Below are positions 28,724 to 37,264 of a DNA stretch of 37,264 nucleotides, piece by piece (position 1 is the stretch's first letter; the number at the start of each line of letters is the position of its first letter). The notes below the pieces were generated by a model. It made no database searches, was not told the origin of the DNA, and saw only the letters and a program-made list of their open reading frames with translations. Position numbers and translations under genes: made by a program. This DNA comes from Pseudomonadota bacterium (GTDB lineage Bacteria > Pseudomonadota > Alphaproteobacteria > Acetobacterales > Acetobacteraceae): assembly GCA_018240405.1 (NCBI GenBank), contig JAFEFW010000657.1:1-37264 (forward strand). Reading direction: 5' to 3'.

Positions 28724-30643
28724 ATGCCGGACGAGGCGCGTGGACCCGACAGACAGCCGGCCACGGTGCCGCCGGCCGAGACACCTGGCCTGAGCGGACT
28801 GTTGACGCTTGCCGTCGCGGTCGTCGTCATTGCCGGACTCTATTTAGGCCAAACGGTCCTGATCCCGATCACCCTGGCGGTGCTGCTATCCTTCGTGCTG
28901 GCGCCGCTGGTCAATCTGCTGCGGCAGATCTACCTCGGGCGTGTGCCGTCGGTCCTGGTCGCGGTCATCCTGGCACTCGGCGTCATTCTCGGGGTGGGCG
29001 GGCTGCTTGGGACACAGGTGGCCGCGCTGGCGCCCAACCTCCCGACCTACGTGACGCGCATTCAGGGCAAGATCGACTCGCTGCAGAACGTGACGCTGAG
29101 CCAGGCGAATGTCCTGCTCCATCGACTGGGGCAAGCCACCACCTCGAAGCCAGCCGAACAGTCAACGTCCGCGCCCGGTCCTGCACCGGTGCCTGTGATC
29201 GTCCGCCAACCTGATCCGACGCCGCTCGAGATCGCCGAAAAGCTGATCGCGCCGATCGTGAATCCGCTGGCGACTATGGCGATCGTATTGATCGTTACCA
29301 TATTCATCCTGCTGCAGCGCGAGGATCTGCGCGACCGGTTGATCAGGCTGTTCGGCTCGTCTGACCTGCATCGCACGACGGTGGCGATGAATGACGCGGC
29401 GCGGCGCCTGTCGCGCTATTTCCTGACGCAACTTGCGGTCAACGCCACCTTCGGACTGGTCACCGGCATCGGGCTGTACTTCATCGGCGTGCCGTCAGCG
29501 ATACTGTGGGGCGTGCTCGGCACACTCCTGCGTTTCGTGCCTTATATCGGCGCACCTCTGGCAGCAGCCCTGCCGATCGGACTGGCAGCGGCCGTGGAGC
29601 CTGGCTGGTCGATGCTGCTGTGGGCGGCGGGTCTCTATCTGGTGGTGGATGTGCTGATCGGACAAGCCGTCGAGCCGCTGGTCTACGGCCACAGCACCGG
29701 CCTGTCGCCGTTCTCGGTGGTCGTTTCCGCCACGTTCTGGACCTGGCTGTGGGGGCCGATCGGGCTGATCCTGTCCACCCCGATGACGCTCTGCCTGGTT
29801 GTCCTCGGCCGCCATGTCGAACGGCTCGAATTTCTCGACGTCCTACTCGGTGACCGCCCGGCGCTGACGCCGGTGGAGAGCTTCTACCAACGCATGCTGG
29901 CCGGTGACCCGGATGAGGCGCGCGAACAGGCCGAGGTGCTGCTGAAGGATCGCCCGCTATCCTCCTATTACGACGAGGTGGCGCTGAAGGGCCTGCAGCT
30001 TGCCGCCAACGATCGCGCCCGCGGCGTGTTGACGGAAGGGCAATTGCAGCGGATCCGTCAGTCCATGCAGACGCTGGTCGACGACCTAGACGAGTACGAC
30101 GATGCGGAACCGGAAACGCGCGAGGAGCTGGACGATGCCACCACCGCGCCGTCGCGCGCGGAGCAGGACCTGCCGCGCCATCCGGCTCCGGGGCCGCTTG
30201 CGCCAAACGATCTGCCGGCCAGTTGGCGCGGTCCAGCACCCGTGCTGTGCATAGCCGGCCGCGGGCCGCTGGATGAAGCCGCGTCCAGCATGCTGGCGCA
30301 ACTACTCCACAAGAACGGCATCGCGGCGCGTGTGCTGCGGCACGATGCTGTTTCGCGCGCCCATATCGGATTGCTCGATGTGCAGGGCGTGCAGATGGTG
30401 TGCCTGTCCTATCTGGAGCTGGCCGGCACACCTTCGCATGTGCGCTACCTCCTGCGCCGGCTTCGGCAGCGGCTGCCGCGGGCCAAGCTGCTGGTTGGGC
30501 TATGGCCGGCCGAGCAGCAGATTCTGACCGACGATCGGCTGCGCGCGGCGGTGGGCGCTGATGTTTACACCGCCTCGCTGCGCGAAGCTGTCGAGGCCTG
30601 TCTTGACACGGCTCGGGCCGATGCGGAGCCTATCGCCGCGTAG
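28724..30643 (+). CDS. AI-2E family transporter with extra C-terminal alpha/beta domain
   Basis: ATG 28724 has GAGG eight bases upstream; ATG 28706 is the alternative. Counted from 28706, two N-terminal helices (about 33-70) and a third (about 84-105) precede a periplasmic-type segment with a Pro-rich insert (about 145-175). Five more hydrophobic segments follow to about 370, including RFVPYIGAPLAAALP, LLWAAGLYLVVDVLIGQAVE and PFSVVV, the core of the AI-2E/TqsA/PerM family. Members export varied small molecules, so AI-2 itself is not implied. After an acidic linker (about 460-490), residues about 512-632 form an alternating beta/alpha domain resembling B12-binding or flavodoxin-like folds but lacking the DxHxxG cobalamin motif. 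It is about 645 residues against about 350-400 for simple members. Confidence 0.85.
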   Translation: MPDEARGPDRQPATVPPAETPGLSGLLTLAVAVVVIAGLYLGQTVLIPITLAVLLSFVLAPLVNLLRQIYLGRVPSVLVAVILALGVILGVGGLLGTQVAALAPNLPTYVTRIQGKIDSLQNVTLSQANVLLHRLGQATTSKPAEQSTSAPGPAPVPVIVRQPDPTPLEIAEKLIAPIVNPLATMAIVLIVTIFILLQREDLRDRLIRLFGSSDLHRTTVAMNDAARRLSRYFLTQLAVNATFGLVTGIGLYFIGVPSAILWGVLGTLLRFVPYIGAPLAAALPIGLAAAVEPGWSMLLWAAGLYLVVDVLIGQAVEPLVYGHSTGLSPFSVVVSATFWTWLWGPIGLILSTPMTLCLVVLGRHVERLEFLDVLLGDRPALTPVESFYQRMLAGDPDEAREQAEVLLKDRPLSSYYDEVALKGLQLAANDRARGVLTEGQLQRIRQSMQTLVDDLDEYDDAEPETREELDDATTAPSRAEQDLPRHPAPGPLAPNDLPASWRGPAPVLCIAGRGPLDEAASSMLAQLLHKNGIAARVLRHDAVSRAHIGLLDVQGVQMVCLSYLELAGTPSHVRYLLRRLRQRLPRAKLLVGLWPAEQQILTDDRLRAAVGADVYTASLREAVEACLDTARADAEPIAA

Positions 30644-30953
30644 ACAACACTGGCGTCTGCAGGTGCATTAAGGCATCAAGGCCATTCCTTGGCTGTAAGG
30701 ATGGCGCGTATGTATGCGTGGTGGTCCGGGACGATTGCTGGCGTCCAGCGGCAGGAGCCTGAGCCTCGCACATCGCACAATCGGGCTCGGCCCGGCCACT
30801 CGCAAGCTCCGGCGTTAAGGCCATTGCTGTTCCGGACTGGTCATGCAACTGCAGTACGACACCTGCGCCGGCGATGATGCGTCGGCAATGTCAGTGACCG
30901 GGCAGCAGGCTTTACTTGACTCCAAACCGCCCACTCCGCGGCATCAGGCACGG
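30644..30953. other. Intergenic region before the EEP-family gene
   Basis: No supported gene lies in these 310 bases. The sequence AAGGCCATT occurs twice (near 30678 and 30818), the second time as part of TTAAGGCCATT; TTAAGGC also appears near 30669. No clear promoter or terminator is seen. The downstream frame is open back to 30843, but that stretch looks non-coding. Confidence 0.3.
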
Positions 30954-31832
30954 ATGCGGCCCAAACCCAGGAGCACCCGAACGGGCCCTGGAATGTTTAC
31001 TGCGCTCCTGTGTGGGATTTTGCTGACCGTCCCAGCCGCCGCCGCGGATCTCAAAATCACCACCTGGAACCTGGACTGGCTGACGACGCGCCCGTCCAGC
31101 GCGCCCTACCTGCCGCCCGACGTTACGTTACGGCAGGACGCAGACATCGCTCGGCTTGCCGCTTATGCACAGCAATTGAACGCCGATGTCATCGCCATCC
31201 AGGAAGTCGATGACTGGCAGGCGGCGGTCCGGCTGTTCCCGCGCGACCGCTACGCCGTTCACATGACCCGCGACCACGTGCTGCAACGCGTCGGCATCGC
31301 CGTCCGGCGGGGCATCCGGTACGATCCCCATCCCGACGTGACGGCGCTGGCGAACAACAACCTGCGCAGCGGCGCCGACATTACGCTGCACCTGGGTGCC
31401 CGCGACCTGCGCGTGCTGGCGGTGCACTTGAAGAAGGGTTGCACCCATCAGCCGCTGCAACGGCCGCAGGGCTCCTCCTGCCGCGACCTGCAGGCGCAGA
31501 TTGAGCCGTTGCAGGATTGGATCCGCCAGCGCGCCGCAGCGGGCGAGGCGTTCATCATTCTCGGCGACTTCAACCGTTGGATGGACGGGCGCGATGCATT
31601 CCTGAAGGCATTGCGCCAGGCCGCGCCGCTGGCACGCGCCACCGAAGGACGTAGTTCGCCCTGCTGGGGCAACGAGACTTTCATCGATCACATCCTGGCC
31701 GGCGGCCCGGCGGCCGAGTGGATGCAGCCGGAGACGCTGAAGGTGCTGGTCTATCAGGAGACCGATCCGGCCTGGAAACAGCGCCTTTCGGACCACTGCC
31801 CCGTGTCGGTGCACATCAGCGTTCCAGACTGA
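30954..31832 (+). CDS. Exported endonuclease/exonuclease/phosphatase (EEP) family protein
   Basis: The product begins with a basic n-region (RPKPRSTR) and a hydrophobic stretch ending PAAAADL, a signal peptide, so it is likely periplasmic or secreted. The EEP metal-dependent phosphoesterase core follows, with TTWNLDW (Asn), IQEVDD (metal Glu), LGDFNRW (Asp/Asn), FIDHIL and the C-terminal LSDHCPV (catalytic Asp-His). The family includes DNases, sphingomyelinases and phosphoinositide phosphatases, so the substrate (nucleic acid, lipid or other phosphodiester) is unresolved. ATG 30954 is chosen to give a normal signal peptide; ATG 30993 is possible. The mature part is about 260 residues, normal for the fold. 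Its stop is two bases from that of the convergent P450 gene. Confidence 0.85.
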   Translation: MRPKPRSTRTGPGMFTALLCGILLTVPAAAADLKITTWNLDWLTTRPSSAPYLPPDVTLRQDADIARLAAYAQQLNADVIAIQEVDDWQAAVRLFPRDRYAVHMTRDHVLQRVGIAVRRGIRYDPHPDVTALANNNLRSGADITLHLGARDLRVLAVHLKKGCTHQPLQRPQGSSCRDLQAQIEPLQDWIRQRAAAGEAFIILGDFNRWMDGRDAFLKALRQAAPLARATEGRSSPCWGNETFIDHILAGGPAAEWMQPETLKVLVYQETDPAWKQRLSDHCPVSVHISVPD

Positions 31833-31834
31833 CG

Positions 31835-33016
31835 CTACGCGGCGCGCAGCCGCACCGGCAGGCTGCTCAGGCCACGCAGCGTGTTGTTGTATCGACGTTT
31901 TGGTTCACCATCGACCTCGATTGCCGCGGCGCGGCGCGCCAGCGCTGTCAGCACGGCTTCGCCCTCCAGCCGAGCAAGGACGGCGCCGACGCAGCCATGG
32001 ATGCCGCTGCCGAAGCCGACATGGCCGGCATTCTTGCGGGTGATGTCGTAGTCGTCCGGCCGATCCCATCGGCGCGGGTCGCGGTTGGCGGCGCCCAGGA
32101 ACATCAGCACCTTGCTGCCTTCCGGAAGCGTCTCGTCGCCGATCGCGACGTCGCGCGTCGTGGTGCGGAAGAAGGTCTGCACCGGGCTTTCCAGCCGCAC
32201 CGCCTCTTCAAACGCCGCGCGCGCCAGGGATGGATCGGCACGCAGCCGCTGGAATTCCCCGGGGAAGCGCGCCAGGCAATACAGCGCCGCACCCAGCCCG
32301 TTTACAGTCGTATCGACGCCCGCCGTCAGCAGCGAGCGCACCAGCACTTCCGCTTCCGCCTCGGTCACGATCCCCTCGTCGGCCGCGGCATGGATGACGG
32401 CGCCGAAGCCGGTTGGCGCCAGCGCGGAGCGCTTCGACTGCGCCACCACCCAGGCCAGAACCGGTTCGGCATCCGCCACCGCGGCCTGGAAGAAATCGTT
32501 GCGCGGCCCGAAGCTGTTGAACACCATGTTGCCGTACGGCAGCAGGAAGCGCCGGTTCTCCGGCGGCATGCCGACGGCGTCGGGAAACACCGATAGCGGG
32601 TAGGCCTCGGCCAGGTCGGCGATCGCGTCGAAGGCTTCCCGCGCCAGCAGCTCGTCCACCAGCGCCTCGGCGGCCGTCGTGAACGACGCCCGCAAGGCCC
32701 GGACGGCTGCCGGCGACAGCACCTTGTCCATCAACCCGCGCGTCCGGTCATGCAACGGCGGATCCGTCTCCAGCAGCAGGCTCGGCAGGCGCCAGGGTTT
32801 CTCCTTGGCGAAATCCGACAGCCCGACGCCGCGCGCGCTGGAAAATGCGCCCCAGTCCAGCAGCATCGCCCGCACGTCGTCATAGCGAGCCACCGCGTGG
32901 ACACCATAGGCGGGAAGGAAGACCACCGGCCCGGCCTCCCGCATCGCGGCATGTGCCGGGAACGGGTCGTCGAAGAACGCCTGGCAGAACGGATCAATGT
33001 CCAGGGTCGGTATCAC
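31835..33016 (-). CDS. Cytochrome P450, CYP199-like
   Basis: This soluble bacterial P450 of 393 residues starts at GTG 33016, with GGGAGG six bases upstream; the frame upstream to 33070 lacks family character. The oxygen-binding I-helix motif AGVDTT (232-237), the K-helix E-x-x-R (Glu271, Arg274) and the heme loop FGSGIHGCVG with the axial Cys342 are all present. Long stretches such as SSARGVGLSDFAKEKPW, YPLSVFPDAVG, LLPYGNMVFN and KRRYNNTLRGLSSLPVRL match what I recall of CYP199A enzymes, which demethylate or hydroxylate para-substituted benzoic acids. No ferredoxin or reductase gene is adjacent. The exact substrate is inferred from family resemblance only. Confidence 0.9.
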   Translation of the reverse strand: MIPTLDIDPFCQAFFDDPFPAHAAMREAGPVVFLPAYGVHAVARYDDVRAMLLDWGAFSSARGVGLSDFAKEKPWRLPSLLLETDPPLHDRTRGLMDKVLSPAAVRALRASFTTAAEALVDELLAREAFDAIADLAEAYPLSVFPDAVGMPPENRRFLLPYGNMVFNSFGPRNDFFQAAVADAEPVLAWVVAQSKRSALAPTGFGAVIHAAADEGIVTEAEAEVLVRSLLTAGVDTTVNGLGAALYCLARFPGEFQRLRADPSLARAAFEEAVRLESPVQTFFRTTTRDVAIGDETLPEGSKVLMFLGAANRDPRRWDRPDDYDITRKNAGHVGFGSGIHGCVGAVLARLEGEAVLTALARRAAAIEVDGEPKRRYNNTLRGLSSLPVRLRAA

Positions 33017-33087
33017 CGCGCACCTCCCTGCGCTTGTGGCAGGCGGGAGTTGCGGCACCCAGGCCTGCAACGCCCACCCTCAATCCC

Positions 33088-34809
33088 TCAGGCGGACGTG
33101 CTGCGGACCAGCTTGCCGGGGCGCGATCCGGTTTCCTCGCCGTTCTCGAACACCGGCGTGCCGCCGACCAGCGTCGCGGTATAGCCGTCGGCACGCTGCA
33201 CCAGGCGCTTGCCGCCCGCCGGCAGGTCGTGGCGCAGTTCCGGGTGATGCAGGCGCAGTCCAGCCAGGTCCACGACGTTGACATCCGCCTTCTTGCCTGG
33301 CGCCAGCCGCCCGCGGTCATGGAAGCCGAAGAAGTCGGCGGTTTCGCTGGTCAGGCGCTTGACCACGAACTCCAGCGGGAAGCGCGGGCCGCGGTGGCGG
33401 TCACGCACCCAGTGCGTCAGCATGTAGGTCGGCAGCGAGGAATCACAGATTTGCCCGCAATGTGCGCCACCATCGCCGAGACCCAGGATGGTGGCCGGGT
33501 CGGCGATGCCGCCCTGCACAACCCCGTGGTCGCCATGCACGTAGTTGGTCACCGGATAGAACAGCATGCGGTCGCCGTTCCCACCGGTCAGGTAGTCGTA
33601 ACAGAACTCTGCCGGCGTCAGGTTGGTCTTCGCCGCCATCCCCGCAATCGACTTGCTGTCATCCGGCTCATAGTCCGGCGGATCGCCGAGCACGTATTGG
33701 CGGTCCCAGCGCGTGGCGATCGGGCGCTGCAGCGGAGGCAGAATGGCGAGCAGTTCTTCCGACGCCTCCTGCCCCAGGATCTCGGCGCGCACCGCCGGGT
33801 CACGCAGCCGTGCCAGCCGTTCCGCCACCGACAGTTTCGCCAGCGCAGCGAAGGCCGGCCGGGCGGCGAAGGGGTTCAGCGACGTCGTCAGGCCGAGGAT
33901 GATGCCGACCGGCCGCCCTGCCACCTGTGCGGTGATCGCGGCACCATTCGCCCGCGCCTTGCGCACACCGTCCATCAGGCGGTTGTAGCGCTGCGGGTCA
34001 TACGAGCGATCCGTCAGCAGGAACCACAGCGGCCGCTGCGTGGACTTCGACAGCTGGGTCATCCACTCGAATTCCGCTGCCTCATCCTCGAAGTCCGACA
34101 GCATGCCGAAGGCGCCGCTGCCGGTACGGCCGAGTGCGGCGCCGATGCCGAAGAGTTCCTGGTTCTCCGAGTAACGGCCAGGGACGAGGTCGCCCTTGGT
34201 GGTCTTGTGCTGGTCGGTGCGCGAGGTGGTGAAGCCGAAGGCGCCGGCGCGCAGCGCTTCCTCCGTCAGGCGGGACATCGCCTCGATATCCGTTGCGGTA
34301 GCGATCTCGCGGCGGACGGCGCGATCGCCCATCACGTAGACGCGCAGCGGGTGGTGCGGCACCTGTGCGGCGACGTCGATGGTGCGCGGCAGCCGTTCCA
34401 GCGCGTTGAGGTAGTCCGGGAAGGTTTCCCAGTCCCAGGCGAGGCCTTCGGCGAGCGCGATGCCGGGAATGTCCTCGACGCCCTCCATCAGGTCGATCAG
34501 GCAGTCATGGTCGGCCTTGCGCACCGGCGCAAAGCCGACGCCGCAATTGCCCATCAGGATGGTGGTGACGCCGTGCCAGGAGGATGGGGCCAGCACCGGG
34601 TCCCAAGTCGCCTGGCCGTCGTAGTGGGTATGGATGTCGACCCAGCCGGGCGTAACGATTTGCCCATCGGCCTTGATCTCGCGCCTGGCGGGGCCCGCCT
34701 TGCCGCCGACCTGGGTGATGCGGTCGCCATCGATGGCGACGTCGCCGGTGTAGCTTTTCGAGCCTGTGCCGTCGACGATCGTGCCGCCGCGGATGACGAT
34801 GTCATGCAT
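33088..34809 (-). CDS. N-acyl-D-amino-acid deacylase family amidohydrolase
   Basis: This 573-residue amidohydrolase (TIM-barrel, D-aminoacylase type) removes an acyl group from N-acyl-D-amino acids or related compounds. The metal site is visible: His60 and His62 in DIHTHYDGQ and Cys89 in GNCGVGFAP. The His-to-Cys spacing of 27 equals that in Alcaligenes D-aminoacylase. The N- and C-terminal strands ([30 protein letters not shown]) form the small beta domain. [14 protein letters not shown] carries a further catalytic Asp. Many family members have other substrates such as dihydroorotate-like rings, so the name is a family label. It is on the same strand as the P450 gene, 71 bases upstream, and may share its transcript. 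Confidence 0.88.
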   Translation of the reverse strand: MHDIVIRGGTIVDGTGSKSYTGDVAIDGDRITQVGGKAGPARREIKADGQIVTPGWVDIHTHYDGQATWDPVLAPSSWHGVTTILMGNCGVGFAPVRKADHDCLIDLMEGVEDIPGIALAEGLAWDWETFPDYLNALERLPRTIDVAAQVPHHPLRVYVMGDRAVRREIATATDIEAMSRLTEEALRAGAFGFTTSRTDQHKTTKGDLVPGRYSENQELFGIGAALGRTGSGAFGMLSDFEDEAAEFEWMTQLSKSTQRPLWFLLTDRSYDPQRYNRLMDGVRKARANGAAITAQVAGRPVGIILGLTTSLNPFAARPAFAALAKLSVAERLARLRDPAVRAEILGQEASEELLAILPPLQRPIATRWDRQYVLGDPPDYEPDDSKSIAGMAAKTNLTPAEFCYDYLTGGNGDRMLFYPVTNYVHGDHGVVQGGIADPATILGLGDGGAHCGQICDSSLPTYMLTHWVRDRHRGPRFPLEFVVKRLTSETADFFGFHDRGRLAPGKKADVNVVDLAGLRLHHPELRHDLPAGGKRLVQRADGYTATLVGGTPVFENGEETGSRPGKLVRSTSA

Positions 34810-35154
34810 CGGGGAAGTGGTCCTTAAGTGATGAAGCGGCGAGCATTGCGCAGGCGGTGTGGGGGCGCAAGGTTTTGCCCACCCGTCAGTCCGCCAGGGA
34901 GCGGGCGCCGCCTGCGCTGGTGTCGGCGACTTTGCTGATCCACGCAGCGCCGCGAAGCTTCACGCAGGCGCCTTCCCGGTCATCCCCGGTGCAGCCAAAA
35001 CGGCACCGGCCGCACGGCTGCTTCGAATGCAGCATGAAATGAGCGCACGCCGGTGCTGCATGATGAACCCCATGAAGCTCTACGGTGCGTCGTGCTCTCC
35101 GTGCATCATCCTTACAGCAGCAACAATCGCGCGGATGCAGCCCGCGCGTACCAC
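34810..35154. other. Intergenic region between the deacylase and alpha/beta hydrolase genes
   Basis: No gene is supported in these 345 bases. ATGCAGCA (35027-35034) and TGCTGCAT (35054-35061) form an 8-bp inverted repeat. The only other structure is the hairpin at 35128-35148, described separately. A promoter for the deacylase must lie here on the minus strand but cannot be picked out. Confidence 0.35.
35128..35148 (-). terminator. Possible weak intrinsic terminator of the alpha/beta hydrolase operon
   Basis: A perfect 7-bp stem, CGCGCGG/CCGCGCG, with a 7-base loop starts 6 bases after the hydrolase stop on the minus strand. It is followed there by ATTGTTG, a poor T-tract. The stem is strong, but the tail leaves termination uncertain. 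Confidence 0.4.
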
Positions 35155-36030
35155 CTATCGGAGCCGCCCCAAAATCTCCTCCAGCACCGGCATCAGGAAC
35201 CGCTTCATTGTCGGGTAATCCTCGGTCATCGGGAAATGCCCAATGCCCGGCATTGGAATCCATACCGCGCCCTTGATCGCCGCCGCCAGTTCCTCACCCT
35301 CTTTGAAACCGGTGGAGGGATCGTACTCGCCGTTCATGATGTAGACCGGGCAGCGTGAGGTATCGATCTGATGCGCGGTCTCCCGCAGGTCATGCTCGAT
35401 ATTGTAATAATTCAGGTCGCCCGCGAACACGCCCGGCGCACCCTGGCTGTACGACCAGGCAACCTCCCGCTTGTATTTCTCCGGCGACAGCGGACCGTTG
35501 ATGCAATACATCGCCGCCGCCGCCCGGTCCGCGCCGTTCACGCGCGGATGCCGGAAGTAGCGGAACGCCGCGCGGATATCGTCATCGCTGCCGACACCGG
35601 TTTTCAGCCCGGCCTCCAACCCGATGACCGCGCCATACTCGTCCGGACAGGCCAGCGCCAGGTCCGGGGCAAGGTGCCCGCCCATCGAACTGCCGATGAA
35701 CACCGGCTTCTCACAGCCCAGTGCCCGCTTTAGTGCGAGGTGAAAGTCGATGAAGAACGACTTCGTCAGGCGATATTCCTGCGCCCACCACTCCTGCGAT
35801 TCAGGCGGCAGCGATTTCCCATGATACGGCAGGTCGGGCACGATCACGCGGAACCGGCTGGTCAGGTCCGGATCTTCCAGGAAATGCCGCCACTGCTTGC
35901 CGTCCGATCCGGCGGTGTGCTGGCAGATCAGCGGGATGCCCTGCCCTGCTTCTTCGAAGTATACGCGGTACTCAACGCCCTGGATTTCGAGCCAGATGTA
36001 ACGACCGACAGCGGCCTCGAACTTTGCCAT
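35155..36030 (-). CDS. Alpha/beta hydrolase
   Basis: This 291-residue soluble alpha/beta hydrolase has Ser115 as nucleophile (GSSMGG), Asp237 (GEYDPST) and His265 (GIGHFP) as the triad, and HTAGSDGKQW near the oxyanion-forming loop. ATG 36030 has GGAGGG eight bases upstream. The fold includes esterases, C-C bond hydrolases and dehalogenases, and the substrate cannot be read. The gene directly follows the SCP2-like gene with 15 bases between them, so they form an operon. Together with the upstream deacylase and P450, the region looks like catabolism of hydrophobic or aromatic acids, but no complete pathway is visible. Confidence 0.87.
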   Translation of the reverse strand: MAKFEAAVGRYIWLEIQGVEYRVYFEEAGQGIPLICQHTAGSDGKQWRHFLEDPDLTSRFRVIVPDLPYHGKSLPPESQEWWAQEYRLTKSFFIDFHLALKRALGCEKPVFIGSSMGGHLAPDLALACPDEYGAVIGLEAGLKTGVGSDDDIRAAFRYFRHPRVNGADRAAAAMYCINGPLSPEKYKREVAWSYSQGAPGVFAGDLNYYNIEHDLRETAHQIDTSRCPVYIMNGEYDPSTGFKEGEELAAAIKGAVWIPMPGIGHFPMTEDYPTMKRFLMPVLEEILGRLR

Positions 36031-36045
36031 GGTTCAGACCCTCCG

Positions 36046-36441
36046 TCAGCGGTTATTGGCGACGTCGCGCAGGACGTCGAGCAGCCGCGTCAATGCGGCG
36101 AAATACGCCCAGTACAACTCGGCGTTGCCGCGCACCTGGCAGGTTTCCGCCCGGACACCGGCGTAGAGGTTCTGGTAGCGCGGTGGCGGCACCGGCATCA
36201 GCAGGTTGCGCCAGAAGGTCGCGTCGGCGCTGATGGTGATGTCGACCGGTTCGGTGGCGGTGACGAACGGCTTGATGGCCGTCAGCACGCCGTCGCGGAA
36301 GCTGACCAGCCGCGCGGCGCCCTCGGTTTCCATTGCCACGTTCAGCGTCATATCGCGGGAGACCTGGCGGAACGCGCCGTCCCGGTTGATCCGCTCGCGC
36401 AACCGCTCCGCCGTTCCGGCGTCGAACACACCCACTGCCAT
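36046..36441 (-). CDS. SCP2 sterol-binding-like protein
   Basis: ATG 36441 starts a 131-residue product; the much longer open frame upstream to 36684 is antisense-like and ignored. The pattern is that of small bacterial SCP2-like proteins: an initial helix (AERLRERINRDGAF), paired strands (MTLNVAMETEGAARLVSFRDG), a TEPVDITISADATFWRNLL segment, PPPRYQNLYAG and a final helix WAYFAALTRLLDVLR. SCP2 domains bind lipids or fatty acyl chains in a hydrophobic tunnel. It precedes the alpha/beta hydrolase by 15 bases in the same operon, suggesting that it presents a hydrophobic substrate to that enzyme. Family assignment is moderate because the sequence is short and divergent. Confidence 0.68.
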   Translation of the reverse strand: MAVGVFDAGTAERLRERINRDGAFRQVSRDMTLNVAMETEGAARLVSFRDGVLTAIKPFVTATEPVDITISADATFWRNLLMPVPPPRYQNLYAGVRAETCQVRGNAELYWAYFAALTRLLDVLRDVANNR

Positions 36442-36613
36442 GACCAGACATTTCCTGTTGGCCTGGTGTATCCAGGCGCTGTTAGGCGACGTTATCGGGT
36501 GGCCCTGGAGGTGACAAGTTTGGCTGGTCGCAAGGGCGGGACGCCGCGCGTCCGGGGCGACCCCGGACGCTGGCTGGGTATCGATCCGCACAGCGCCGGT
36601 GAGGCGCTCTCTC

Positions 36614-37114
36614 CTACATCGTGTGCCCCTGATGCGTCGCCGCGCCGCCACCGCCGGCCAGGGCCGGGTCCAGCATGCCGGCAATCATCGCAACATGTGC
36701 GGTGATCAGGAACAGACCAACCAGCGCCGCGTGCACACCAAGCCAGCGCCGGTGTGGCCAGCCCTTGCCGTAGACGCGCAACTCCAGCAGGGCGATTCCG
36801 CCGAGCGGGACGATGCCGAACAGGTAGAAGCCGACGGCGATGACGTCGATAGGGCCGCGCCAGCCATTGCTCAGCGTCAGCGGAATGGCCGCGGTCGCGG
36901 TCAGGTAGACGAACACGACCGCGAAGTACAAGCCGACCAGGATGCCGGCCCAGCGGTTGAGGAAGCGCACCGGTCCGGTGGTTTCGTTGCCGAACAGGAC
37001 AGCCAGTTCGGTGATGGCCACTGTCTCGGCCAGGATGACCGGGATCGCCATGAATAACAGCAGGTTCCATGGCTGGTTCTCGGCCAGCAATTGCATGTAA
37101 TGGGTCATCGACAT
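36614..37114 (-). CDS. Small membrane protein with four predicted helices, function unknown
   Basis: This 166-residue protein has four hydrophobic segments (about 18-40, 55-77, 88-110 and 126-146). Short, sometimes charged loops separate them, and the tail is Gly/Ala/His-rich (ending THQGHTM). The opening MTHYMQLLAENQPWNLLLFMAIPV is a conserved start I have seen in uncharacterised bacterial integral-membrane proteins labelled as permease or DUF. Conserved-looking polar residues are Glu30 and Glu36 in AETVAITE and His126 in WLGVHAALVG. The start could be the first or the third codon (both ATG). There is no strong ribosome site. It is separated from the SCP2-like gene by about 170 bases on the same strand. 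No function is assigned. Confidence 0.72.
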   Translation of the reverse strand: MSMTHYMQLLAENQPWNLLLFMAIPVILAETVAITELAVLFGNETTGPVRFLNRWAGILVGLYFAVVFVYLTATAAIPLTLSNGWRGPIDVIAVGFYLFGIVPLGGIALLELRVYGKGWPHRRWLGVHAALVGLFLITAHVAMIAGMLDPALAGGGGAATHQGHTM

Positions 37115-37264
37115 TGCTTGTAAATCCGTCTGGGCGCGCGGGCACTCGGCGGCACCGCCGGGTCGTGCGCGATGGGTTTGGGGATCGGCTAACGCGGTTC
37201 ACCCCAGACGGCGAGGCGGCGGCAGGTCCGGCATGGCAAGCCAACCCTCGAGCCGGCGGGACGG

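Noticed and set aside
32845-34827. A 660-codon open frame on the plus strand opposite the P450 and deacylase genes
   Set aside because: Low-complexity Arg/His-rich translation without motifs; the opposite strand encodes clear enzymes.
36442-36684. N-terminal extension of the SCP2-like frame
   Set aside because: Residues encoded upstream of ATG 36441 are Arg/Pro-rich and unlike the family; the compact product fits the domain length.
37115-37264. Possible gene at the right edge
   Set aside because: Only antisense-like frames are seen in these 150 bases; nothing can be supported.

Overview
The window is a GC-rich chromosomal segment of an alphaproteobacterium. Gene content suggests a Rhodospirillales/Acetobacterales-like lineage. 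The evidence is family resemblance only: hfq overlapping hflX, lipA overlapping a RatA/COQ10-like gene, a perfect TTAA-N7-TTAA CtrA-type box, a KaiC-like ATPase overlapping a hybrid histidine kinase, and two 'SLG-D/E-NCE' proteins. There is no phage, IS element, CRISPR array, tRNA or rRNA. About 31 genes are supported, one of them cut by the left edge.

Layout. 1-2.9 kb: a copper module. csoR and a partial exported-protein gene diverge from a CopA-type P1B ATPase across a CsoR-like operator placed inside the copA promoter. 2.9-3.7 kb: a VapC-type PIN toxin with an unusual antitoxin, an XRE-like HTH followed by a VapB-like tail, driven by a promoter that predicts a leaderless mRNA. 3.7-7.6 kb: an N-carbamoyl-D-amino-acid hydrolase diverges from prpD-prpC of the methylcitrate cycle; a strong terminator follows prpC. 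8.1-8.5 kb: a Lys/Ala/Pro-repeat histone-H1-like protein. 8.6-12.5 kb: a four-carbon-acid sugar kinase, a GT4 glycosyltransferase and an M20 dipeptidase. 13.0-18.1 kb: the double-domain KaiC-like ATPase, its overlapping hybrid kinase, and a RhlE-type RNA helicase.

18.4-24.0 kb: two uncharacterised two-domain proteins flank an Asp/Glu racemase, hflX, hfq and a HAD phosphatase. They share the same two domains in opposite order. The second is translationally coupled (GTGA) to the HAD phosphatase. This is the most unusual signal in the window. 24.3-26.9 kb: a tight lipA, RatA-like, threonine aldolase operon. 27.0-31.8 kb: a secreted degenerate EF-hand protein below the CtrA-type box, an orphan with ATP-grasp-like motifs, an AI-2E family transporter with an extra C-terminal alpha/beta domain, and a secreted EEP-family nuclease/phosphatase. 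31.8-37.1 kb: a minus-strand catabolic stretch with a CYP199-like P450, an N-acyl-D-amino-acid deacylase, an SCP2-like protein with an alpha/beta hydrolase, and a small membrane protein.

Most genes are chromosomal housekeeping or catabolic functions in short operons. Several convergent pairs are packed with 2-17 bp between stops. Product names rest on motif reading from memory; no database search was possible.
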